Shown: in pieces, positions 1-6,185 of the stretch
Numbering within the stretch: position 1 is the stretch's first letter
How the letters are laid out: every line of letters starts with the position of its first letter
NCBI GenBank assembly: GCA_002499455.1
Contig: DALN01000095.1
Location: 4,355-20,008 of the forward strand
DNA length: 15,654 bases
DNA from: Methanoculleus sp. UBA77
Lineage (GTDB): Archaea; Halobacteriota; Methanomicrobia; Methanomicrobiales; Methanoculleaceae
Reading direction: 5' to 3'
Notes under the pieces: model-generated
Database searches by the model: none
What the model was told of the DNA's origin: nothing
What the model saw: the letters and a program-made list of their open reading frames with translations, nothing else
Program-made: the position numbers and the translations under genes

Positions 1-1715
1 AACAGGGCGTCGATCGTCGCCTTCTGCTCCATGTACTCGGGAGCCGCGACGGCGACCGGGAGGTCCGGGAGGGGGACGCCGCCGAGGGCCTCGGAGACCG
101 CGAGGAGGAGGTCGGCGCACCGGCCGGTATCGGTGCAGGTCCCGAAGCCGAGGACCGGCGGGACGCCGAGCGCCGTGCAGAGCCCTTTCAGCCCCGGCCC
201 GGCCTTCTCCTTCGCCTCCGGGGAGCAGAGTCCGGCGACCTGCAGGCCCGCGACGCCGCAGCCCATCCCGAGGACCAGGATGTCGCGGCCGATCAGGTTC
301 TCCGCGACCGCGACAGTGTGGACGTCCTGCCCGTAATCACGCAGCGTGGTGCAGGAGACGAGCCCCACGACGCCCCGGATGGTGCCGTCCTTGATAGCAC
401 CGAGCAGTGGGTCGAGGCTCCCGCCGAGGGCGTCGACGATGCTCTCCGTGGCAAAGCCGACCACCGCCTCCCGGACAGGAAGGCCCCGGATCGGTTCTAT
501 CGCGCTGTGCCGCTCCTTGAAGTTCTCGATCCCCATCCGGAGGAGGGCCGCCGCCTGCTCTTTTGCCTCCTCCGGGACGTACTCGAGCCGGTCCGTCCCG
601 CCCTCAAAGACCACGACCTCGCTGACCGGGATCAACTTGAAGTGGTACTTCTCGGCGTAGAGGGGGTCGAGCGGGAGGGAGCAGTTCATGTCGGCGGCAA
701 AGACGTCCACCGCCCCGGTGGCGAGGACCGCCTCCTGCATGATCCAGTTCCCTGTGTAGCCGTAGAAGACGTCGTCCATCTCCCTCCGCTGGATCAGCTC
801 CTGCCCGGTCTCGATGTTCGCGATGATCCGGAGGCCCTTCGCCCCCGCAGCCTTCGCCTTCTGCTGCCACTCGTCGGTACGGGCGAGGTCGATGAGGGCA
901 AACCCGAGGAAGGGTTCGTGGCCGTTCGGGAGGACGTTGACATAGTCCGGGTCGAGCACGCCGAGGTCGACCCGCATCGGGTGCGGGCGGGGGATGCCGT
1001 AGAGGATGTCCTGGATGTACTCGAGCACGATCTGGCTCTGGTAGGCCATCGCGACACCGAGGCGCATCGCCCGTATGGCGTGGCTCGCAAACCACCCGTC
1101 GACGTTCGTGAGGGTGGACGCGGTATCGACGATCGTCTCCCCGTAGATCCCGCCAGGGAAGAGGTTGAGCCGTTTCCAGGCCTCTTTCCTCTCCGGGGGA
1201 GCGAGCCGCTCCACGATCAGGCTCGGCTGGTAGGTGAACCGGTGGAAGTCCTCCTCCACAAAGTCGCAGAGCCTGAGGGCTACCTCGGCGTCGCTCCCGC
1301 TCGTATCGATGCCGAGCCGTCCCGCAAACGTCCGGAGTTTCCCCGGCTCCGCGATCGAGAAGGGTGTCTTCCCCTCCGCGGTCGCCCGGAGGGTCCTGAC
1401 GGCCTGCTGGGCGTGGAAGTGGTAGTTCGACGCGCCCATGACGTTTCTGAGCAGCATCATCCGCATCGCCATGCCGTCGGCGTTGATCCCGCAGACGCCC
1501 CGGTGGTTCCGGGAGGCATCCGCCCGGCAGGGGCCGTTCGAGCAGAAGTCGCACCGTGCTCCTGCCTGGCAGAAGGCGCACCGCTTGTCGGGATCTTTCC
1601 CGAAACCCTGCGCCTCGTAACGGTCCCAGACGTTCGACATGCCGTCCTTCTTGAGCCGCTCGTAGACGGTTCTCACCGATTCGTGGTAGGATATCCTGTC
1701 GCTCTCCATGGTCAT
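1..1715 (-). CDS. cooS: CooS-type Ni-dependent CO dehydrogenase catalytic subunit, C-terminus cut off
   Basis: The translation is an anaerobic carbon-monoxide dehydrogenase of the CooS/hybrid-cluster-protein superfamily, which interconverts CO and CO2 on a Ni-Fe-S C-cluster in the cytoplasm. About 571 residues are present, and roughly the last 60 of a usual 620-640 lie outside the window. Cys46 and Cys49 form a CX2C D-cluster motif. Cys55, Cys58, Cys63 and Cys75 match the B-cluster. C-cluster positions seen are His266, Cys345, Cys455, Cys486 and Cys527. The position that is Cys295 in the Carboxydothermus enzyme (motif CCTGNE) is Glu302 here (motif IETGQE). The ATG at 1715 is chosen over the in-frame ATG at 1709 because GAGGT lies 8 bases before it. 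The DUF488 gene lies 47 bases upstream on the same strand and could be co-transcribed. Family assignment is firm; true CO dehydrogenase activity is less certain because of the ligand change. Confidence 0.92.
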   Translation of the reverse strand, partial: MTMESDRISYHESVRTVYERLKKDGMSNVWDRYEAQGFGKDPDKRCAFCQAGARCDFCSNGPCRADASRNHRGVCGINADGMAMRMMLLRNVMGASNYHFHAQQAVRTLRATAEGKTPFSIAEPGKLRTFAGRLGIDTSGSDAEVALRLCDFVEEDFHRFTYQPSLIVERLAPPERKEAWKRLNLFPGGIYGETIVDTASTLTNVDGWFASHAIRAMRLGVAMAYQSQIVLEYIQDILYGIPRPHPMRVDLGVLDPDYVNVLPNGHEPFLGFALIDLARTDEWQQKAKAAGAKGLRIIANIETGQELIQRREMDDVFYGYTGNWIMQEAVLATGAVDVFAADMNCSLPLDPLYAEKYHFKLIPVSEVVVFEGGTDRLEYVPEEAKEQAAALLRMGIENFKERHSAIEPIRGLPVREAVVGFATESIVDALGGSLDPLLGAIKDGTIRGVVGLVSCTTLRDYGQDVHTVAVAENLIGRDILVLGMGCGVAGLQVAGLCSPEAKEKAGPGLKGLCTALGVPPVLGFGTCTDTGRCADLLLAVSEALGGVPLPDLPVAVAAPEYMEQKATIDAL

Positions 1716-1723
1716 GGGGAGTG

Positions 1724-1730
1724 ACCTCTC
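1724..1730 (-). promoter_or_regulatory. Ribosome binding site of cooS
   Basis: The minus strand reads GAGAGGT, ending 8 bases before the ATG at 1715. It is a good match to the 3' end of archaeal 16S rRNA. It decides the start between the ATG codons at 1715 and 1709, and fits a gene translated from a longer, perhaps shared, message rather than a leaderless one. Confidence 0.6.
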
Positions 1731-1762
1731 CCGCAACCATAAGTAAGTGTCGGCGCTCCCGG

Positions 1763-2107
1763 CTACCCTTCCTCGATGTAGCGTTTCAGGGCCACGGCGT
1801 TGTTCTGCTCCTCGTCCTTTGCGGCGTAGAGGAGCGTGACGGTCCCCTCGCCCGCCTCCTGCCGGAGCCGGGCGAGCACCTCCTCCTTCCCCTCGAGTTC
1901 GGCCCGGTAGCGCTGCAGAAACTCCTCCCACTTCTCCGGGTCATGGCCGAACCACTTCCGCAATTCGTTCGTCGGTGCGATGTCCTTCTCCCACCGGTCG
2001 ATAGTTGCCTTCTCCTTCGAGAGACCCCGGGGCCAGAGCCGGTCGACGAGGACCCGGAGCCCGTCGTCCTCCGAGGGCTCGTCGTAGATCCGCTTTGTGC
2101 GCAGCAT
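1763..2107 (-). CDS. DUF488 family protein (YeaO-like, COG3189)
   Basis: A 114-residue soluble protein of the DUF488/YeaO family, whose biochemical role is unknown. Family hallmarks are visible in order: RIYDEP near the N-terminus, LVDRLWPRG at about residues 20-28, a W-x-K-D-I-A-P segment, then ELRKWFGHDPEKWEEF and a C-terminal strand ending in a conserved-looking helix. An upstream in-frame ATG at 2200 would add 31 residues unlike the family, so the start at 2107 is preferred. A TATA-like TTATG lies about 28 bases before that start, as in the leaderless genes of this window, and there is no clear ribosome binding site. cooS follows 47 bases downstream, so an operon is possible but not shown. 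The neighbour on the other side is divergent. Confidence 0.85.
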   Translation of the reverse strand: MLRTKRIYDEPSEDDGLRVLVDRLWPRGLSKEKATIDRWEKDIAPTNELRKWFGHDPEKWEEFLQRYRAELEGKEEVLARLRQEAGEGTVTLLYAAKDEEQNNAVALKRYIEEG

Positions 2108-2130
2108 GAGACGGGGATACGCCGCCCCTC

Positions 2131-2140
2131 CACATAACAC
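2131..2140 (-). promoter_or_regulatory. Possible TATA element of the DUF488 gene
   Basis: The minus strand reads GTGTTATGTG, centred about 28 bases before the ATG at 2107. The spacing fits leaderless transcription, but the match to an archaeal TATA box is weak. Confidence 0.3.
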
Positions 2141-2220
2141 TGTCCCCCTGGAGGAGCCGGGCCGGTAATATGGAGCATTCTCGAAGATCTCGATGTCCAA
2201 GGCCGCACGAGGCGGCCATA

Positions 2221-2232
2221 CGAAAGGTATAT
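2221..2232 (+). promoter_or_regulatory. BRE/TATA promoter of the first cupredoxin gene
   Basis: The element CGAAAGGTATAT is repeated exactly before the next cupredoxin gene at 3269-3280. It combines a purine-rich BRE with a TATA box and lies about 31 bases before the ATG at 2261. Transcription would then begin only a few bases before that ATG. It overlaps the ATG at 2231 and so rules that codon out as the start. Confidence 0.7.
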
Positions 2233-2260
2233 GAGACTCGCACCTATCTCCCTGCCCCGT

Positions 2261-3082
2261 ATGACTGGATTGGCGAGACTCCTGATCCTCACCCTGCTGA
2301 TAGGGTGTGTGGCTCTCTTCTCCGGGGCGGTCGCCCAGGAGTATGGGGGCGGCCAGACCCCGACCGTGGCCGCGGCCGGGAACGAGACCAACGCGACAAA
2401 CGTCACCATCGTCTCACCGGAGATGAATGCCAGCGTCGCCGCCGGGAACGTTACCATCGAGGTGAACGTCACGAACTTCACGCTTGTCGAGCCGACCGGG
2501 CAGCCGAACGTACCGGGCGAGGGCCACCTGCACTACTACCTGGACGCCGTGGTGCCGACGAACGCGAGCGCGCCTGCCATCCCGGAGACCGGGGGCTACG
2601 TCATCTCGACAAACCTCTCCCACGTCTGGGAGAACGTGACGCCGGGCGAGCACAACCTCTCGGTCCAGCTGGTCAACAACGACCACACGCCGCTCATCCC
2701 GCTCGTCTTTGAGACGGTGAACATCACCGTCGACGGAAACGCGACCGGGAACGCGACCGGGAATGTGACCCCGGCAGCGGCGGCGGCCGGGGGCGCTGTG
2801 ACGGTGGATATCACCGCAGCGGACTTCGAATTCGACACGGAGACCATCACGGTGCCTGCCGGGGCAGAGGTGACGATGGTCTTCAACAACCAGGATGACG
2901 GCGTGCCGCACAACGTCGCGATCTACGAGAGTTCCGCCCAGGTGGTGGAGATCTTCGTGGGCGAGGTCATCACCGGGCCCGCCGAGATAACCTACACCTT
3001 CACGGCCCCGTCCGAGCCGGGGACCTACTACTTCCAGTGCGACGTCCATCCTGAGATGAACGGCGAGTTCATCGTCGAGTGA
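2261..3082 (+). CDS. Secreted DUF4399-like and cupredoxin two-domain protein
   Basis: A 273-residue exported protein. Residues 1-25 are a signal peptide ending near GAVAQ. Residues about 40-160 resemble the DUF4399 type: GHLHYYLD, then HVWENVTPGEHNL and QLVNNDHTPL. A short N-A-T-G rich linker follows, then a cupredoxin from about residue 185 to the end. Type 1 copper ligands are all visible: His217 (PHN), Cys260, His263 and Met266 (C-x2-H-x2-M). Many N-x-S/T sequons suggest glycosylation outside the cell. The ATG at 2261 is chosen because the upstream ATG at 2231 falls in the TATA box and because the hydrophobic signal starts here. This is the first of five exported genes that share domains, 3' hairpins and promoters. 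It could be an electron carrier, or a copper-binding protein without redox partners; the sequence does not separate these. Confidence 0.88.
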   Translation: MTGLARLLILTLLIGCVALFSGAVAQEYGGGQTPTVAAAGNETNATNVTIVSPEMNASVAAGNVTIEVNVTNFTLVEPTGQPNVPGEGHLHYYLDAVVPTNASAPAIPETGGYVISTNLSHVWENVTPGEHNLSVQLVNNDHTPLIPLVFETVNITVDGNATGNATGNVTPAAAAAGGAVTVDITAADFEFDTETITVPAGAEVTMVFNNQDDGVPHNVAIYESSAQVVEIFVGEVITGPAEITYTFTAPSEPGTYYFQCDVHPEMNGEFIVE

Positions 3083-3096
3083 TCGGAGCAACCGGT

Positions 3097-3125
3097 GGGG
3101 AGAGCGGGACAACCCTGTTCTTCCC
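3097..3125 (+). terminator. Imperfect 3' hairpin after the first cupredoxin gene
   Basis: GGGGAGA (3097-3103) can pair with TCTTCCC with one G-U pair, and GGG with CCC closes the loop. It stands 15 bases after the stop codon, where the other cupredoxin genes have better hairpins. Hairpins are not the classical archaeal terminator, so an RNA end or stability role is a guess. Confidence 0.3.
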
Positions 3126-3268
3126 ATCCTCTTGTCCGTTATTGTAGGGCCCGGGCATGGACTGCTCGCCGGCAACCGTGCAGTCTCGCTTCCGGGACCC
3201 CGGATCGTGACCGTGCAAGGGGCTATCCTGCCGGATCCGGCTATTTTGGGGAGATAGAGGCCCCCCTG

Positions 3269-3281
3269 CGAAAGGTATATA
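3269..3281 (+). promoter_or_regulatory. BRE/TATA promoter of the PQQ-type propeller gene
   Basis: CGAAAGGTATATA lies about 30 bases before the ATG at 3308. Its first 12 bases are identical to those of the promoter at 2221-2232. The segments just before both start codons are also alike (CCCTGCGCCGT against CCCTGCCCCGT), so the promoter was probably duplicated with the signal peptide. Confidence 0.7.
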
Positions 3282-3307
3282 GCGTCTTCTCCCATCCCCT
3301 GCGCCGT

Positions 3308-5413
3308 ATGCAGAGATGGTTGAGACTCCTGATCGCCACCCTGATGATAGGGTGCGTGACTCTCCTCTCCGGGGCGGTCGCCCAGGAGGGGAACGCGAGC
3401 GATATGGCTAACATGACACCAGGACCCCAGACGGCGGAAGGAGTCCCGCCGGAGATCACGCAGTATGCGACCGACTGGCCGCTTCCCAACAGAGACTACG
3501 AGAATTCCCGCGCAACGACCGATGTATCGATCAGCAAAGAGAACGTAGATGATCTGGCTATCGCCTGGACGTTCGATATCACCGCCAACGGCACCTTCGG
3601 CGGCGCAAGCAGCAATCCCATCATCATGGGGGACACCGTCTACTTCCAGGACCTCTACGCCGACACCTACGCCCTGAACCTCGCCGACGGTTCGGTGAAG
3701 TGGGAGAAGATCTACAACAACACCACCGTGACCGGGCCGAACGGGCCGGCGGTCGGGTGGGGCAAGGTCTTCGTGACGAGCGACCCGTTCTCCATAGCGG
3801 CGCTGAATGCATCGAGCGGCGAGGAACTCTGGTCGATGCAGCTCATCAACGCGACGCCTCTTGCCGGGGAGATCATCGGTGAGGGTATCGACATCCAGCC
3901 CACGGTCTACAACAACCTCGTCTTCACCTCGACGGTGCCCGGCCGCGGCGACGTCTTCTACCGGGGTGGGGCCGTCGGATTCTTCTACGCTCTCGACCAG
4001 GAGACCGGCGAGGTAGCGTGGAACTTCAGCACGGTCGACGACCCGGTGAGCATCTGGGGCAACCCAGAGGTCAACAGCGGCGGCGGGGCCTGGTATCCAC
4101 CAGCTGTAGATACGGAGACCGGCATCACCTACTGGGCCATAGCGAACCCGGCACCGTTCGCGGGGACGCCTGAGTTCCCGAACGGCGCAAGTCGGCCCGG
4201 CCCGAACCTCTACACGAACACCCTGATGGCGCTCGACCACGCGACCGGGGATATCGCCTGGTTCACGCAGGTGCTCCCGCATGACCTCTTCGACCACGAC
4301 CTCCAGATCTCGCCGATCCTCACCAGCACCAATATCGGCGGAGAGGACCAGGAGATCGTGCTCAGCGCCGGGAAGATGGGCAGGGTCTACGCCTTCAACC
4401 GCGACTCCGGCGCCATCCTCTGGATCACCAACGTGGGCAGGCACGAGAACGACCAGCTTGCGGCGCTGCCGCCCGACAACATAACGGTCTATCCCGGGGC
4501 GCTCGGCGGTGTCGAGACCCCGATGGCCTATGCGAACGGCACGGTCTACGTGCCCTACGTCGATCTCTACACCAACTGGTCCGCGACCAGCTCGCTCTCC
4601 ATAGGCGTCGAGGGCGCACCCCAGGCGGAGATCCAGCCGGTCCCCGAGGGGACGGGAGGGCTTGTAGCCGTCGAGGTCGATACCGGCAAGATCCTCTGGG
4701 ACAGGAAGCTTGACTCCATCAACGTGGGCGGTGCGACGGTCGTCAACGACCTGGTCTTCACGGCGACGTTCGACGGGGAGATCTACGCCTTCGATGCGGC
4801 GACCGGCGAGCAGGTCTGGAACTTCACGGCTCCTGCGGGCATCAACGCCTGGCCTGCGGTTGCAAACGACACCATCGTCTGGCCCTGCGGTGTCGGGGGC
4901 ACAGCGCAGGTGATTGCGCTCCGTCCCGGCGGGATGGGGAACATGACGCCTGCACCGACAGCGACAGCGAACGTAACCCCGATGATCGTGCCGCCGGTCG
5001 GGAATCAGACGGGGAACGCGACACCGACAATGAACGTTACACCCACGCCGACCATGAACGTGACTCCGACTACGAACGCGACGCCGACGATGAACGCCAC
5101 GCCCGCCCCGACCTCTGCCGGGAACGCGACGATGCTGAACGTCACCGCCGAGGACTTCGCGTTCGACACGGGGACCATCACGGTGCCCGCCGGGGCGGAA
5201 GTGACCATACTCTTCAGCAACCAGGACCAGGGCATCCCCCACAACATCGCGGTCTATGACACCGCCGCCCGGACAGAGCAGATCTTTGTCGGCGAGTTCA
5301 TCACGGGGCCTGCCGAGACCACCTACACCTTCACGGCCCCATCCGAACCCGGGACCTATTACTTCCAGTGCGACGCCCACCCCTTCATGAACGGCGATTT
5401 CATCGTGGAGTGA
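3308..5413 (+). CDS. Secreted PQQ-type beta-propeller dehydrogenase with C-terminal cupredoxin
   Basis: A 701-residue exported fusion. A signal peptide covers about residues 1-27 and is nearly the same as that of the preceding gene. Residues about 45-540 form a quinoprotein-like propeller with repeated A-x-D-x-x-TG-x-x-x-W blade motifs (for example ALDHATGDIAW and AFDAATGEQVW), a DWPLPNRDYENSR opening, VLPHDLFDHDLQ, and a GINAWPAV end resembling PQQ alcohol dehydrogenases. The vicinal Cys-Cys pair of methanol dehydrogenase is absent. A low-complexity linker of T-P and N-x-T follows at about 545-608. The cupredoxin is at 610-701 with ligands His645, Cys688, His691 and Met694. By family knowledge such propellers oxidise alcohols or sugars in the periplasm; the substrate and even PQQ binding are not shown here. 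The ATG at 3308 fits both the signal peptide and the TATA spacing. The gene has its own promoter. Confidence 0.87.
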   Translation: MQRWLRLLIATLMIGCVTLLSGAVAQEGNASDMANMTPGPQTAEGVPPEITQYATDWPLPNRDYENSRATTDVSISKENVDDLAIAWTFDITANGTFGGASSNPIIMGDTVYFQDLYADTYALNLADGSVKWEKIYNNTTVTGPNGPAVGWGKVFVTSDPFSIAALNASSGEELWSMQLINATPLAGEIIGEGIDIQPTVYNNLVFTSTVPGRGDVFYRGGAVGFFYALDQETGEVAWNFSTVDDPVSIWGNPEVNSGGGAWYPPAVDTETGITYWAIANPAPFAGTPEFPNGASRPGPNLYTNTLMALDHATGDIAWFTQVLPHDLFDHDLQISPILTSTNIGGEDQEIVLSAGKMGRVYAFNRDSGAILWITNVGRHENDQLAALPPDNITVYPGALGGVETPMAYANGTVYVPYVDLYTNWSATSSLSIGVEGAPQAEIQPVPEGTGGLVAVEVDTGKILWDRKLDSINVGGATVVNDLVFTATFDGEIYAFDAATGEQVWNFTAPAGINAWPAVANDTIVWPCGVGGTAQVIALRPGGMGNMTPAPTATANVTPMIVPPVGNQTGNATPTMNVTPTPTMNVTPTTNATPTMNATPAPTSAGNATMLNVTAEDFAFDTGTITVPAGAEVTILFSNQDQGIPHNIAVYDTAARTEQIFVGEFITGPAETTYTFTAPSEPGTYYFQCDAHPFMNGDFIVE

Positions 5414-5433
5414 CCCGGAGCACACCGGCATGC

Positions 5434-5458
5434 GAGGAGCGGGGCAACTCCGCTCCTC
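5434..5458 (+). terminator. 3' hairpin after the PQQ-type propeller gene
   Basis: Perfect 9-base arms GAGGAGCGG and CCGCTCCTC enclose a 7-base loop. The hairpin starts 20 bases after the stop codon and is followed by a pyrimidine-rich stretch (CCCCTTTCTCCT). It probably marks the RNA 3' end; a true archaeal terminator would more often be a plain T tract. Confidence 0.5.
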
Positions 5459-5493
5459 ACACCCCTTTCTCCTGTGATGACCTCTCCGCGAGG

Positions 5494-5507
5494 ATAAGTA
5501 TATATAA
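5494..5507 (+). promoter_or_regulatory. TATA promoter of the cupredoxin lipoprotein
   Basis: The element ATAAGTATATATAA is centred about 28 bases before the ATG at 5530. It almost touches the alternative ATG at 5509, which would be too close to be transcribed and so is rejected as the start. Confidence 0.7.
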
Positions 5508-5529
5508 CATGTACAGGATCGCCTCCCTC

Positions 5530-6036
5530 ATGAGACCCAATGCAGTCCTTCTCGTGGCGCTCCTCATCGTGAGCGCCGGCTTGCTGGTCGCGGGATGCAC
5601 CACGCCGGGTGGAGACGGCATTCAGCCGACCCCCACGGAGACGATGGCGACCCCGACCGTGACCGAAACGCCGTTTACGACCGAGACCCCGGCAGCCACA
5701 GCGACAACGGGCGTGACAACGGCAGCGACGACCGCAGCTGGTGGAGATAACGTGACATTCGATATCGCCGCCGAGAACATGGCGTTCGACACGGATACGA
5801 TCATGGTGCCGGCGGGAGCGAACGTGACGATGTTCTTCGACAACCAGGACGACGGCATCCCCCACAACGTCGCGGTCTACACGGACTCCTCGGCAACCGA
5901 GGAGATCTTTGTGGGCGAGACCGTCACCGGCCCGGAGACGATAACCTACACCTTCACCGCTCCGGAGGAGCCCGGGACCTACTACTTCCAGTGCGACGTC
6001 CATCCCGAGATGAACGGCGAGTTCATCGCTGAGTGA
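5530..6036 (+). CDS. Membrane-anchored cupredoxin lipoprotein
   Basis: A 168-residue protein starting with a lipoprotein signal: positive N-terminus, hydrophobic stretch and the lipobox LVAGC with Cys23 as the expected lipid site. A T-P-E-A rich linker runs to about residue 75. The cupredoxin occupies about 78-168, with type 1 copper ligands His112, Cys155, His158 and Met161. This is the simplest cupredoxin in the cluster and would be tethered to the outer face of the membrane. It is therefore the natural candidate to receive electrons from the two cupredoxin-tailed propellers on either side (inference). The leader and linker are closely similar to the short lipoprotein at 8454. The start at 5530 rather than 5509 follows from the TATA box position and the lipoprotein signal. 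Confidence 0.9.
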   Translation: MRPNAVLLVALLIVSAGLLVAGCTTPGGDGIQPTPTETMATPTVTETPFTTETPAATATTGVTTAATTAAGGDNVTFDIAAENMAFDTDTIMVPAGANVTMFFDNQDDGIPHNVAVYTDSSATEEIFVGETVTGPETITYTFTAPEEPGTYYFQCDVHPEMNGEFIAE

Positions 6037-6051
6037 CCGGCACCCATCAAC

Positions 6052-6072
6052 GGGAGATCCCCCGGATCTCCC
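6052..6072 (+). terminator. 3' hairpin after the cupredoxin lipoprotein
   Basis: Perfect 9-base arms GGGAGATCC and GGATCTCCC enclose a CCC loop. It starts 15 bases after the stop codon and is followed by TCCTCTTCTC. It is comparable to the hairpins after the neighbouring genes. Confidence 0.5.
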
Positions 6073-6151
6073 TCCTCTTCTCAAGGAGTCGTGTCGATGA
6101 AGGCCCCGCCTGGATCGTTGACCCGGCGTATGGCCGGTCGATCGGACACAA

Positions 6152-6163
6152 CCCTTATTAATC
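6152..6163 (+). promoter_or_regulatory. TATA promoter of the sugar-dehydrogenase-type gene
   Basis: The element CCCTTATTAATC is centred about 28 bases before the ATG at 6186, which predicts leaderless transcription. No ribosome binding site is needed at that spacing. Confidence 0.6.
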
Positions 6164-6185
6164 CGGATGTCATGCAGGGCAGGGC

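Noticed and set aside
318..1724. Plus-strand open frame of 468 codons opposite cooS
   Set aside because: It is the antisense shadow of a clear cooS gene. Its translation has no recognisable family and is rich in D, R, V and P as expected of the opposite strand of GC-rich coding DNA.
604..1740. Minus-strand open frame of 378 codons starting at 1740
   Set aside because: It overlaps cooS in another frame, and the translation is arginine- and glycine-rich without motifs. The cooS frame carries all the cluster cysteines.
2231..2260. Upstream ATG for the first cupredoxin gene
   Set aside because: It lies within the TATA box, so it would not be in the message; the signal peptide begins properly at 2261.
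2414..5431. Minus-strand open frame of 1005 codons across the first two cupredoxin genes
   Set aside because: It runs opposite two well-supported genes and across their intergenic region, a common artefact of high GC at third positions.
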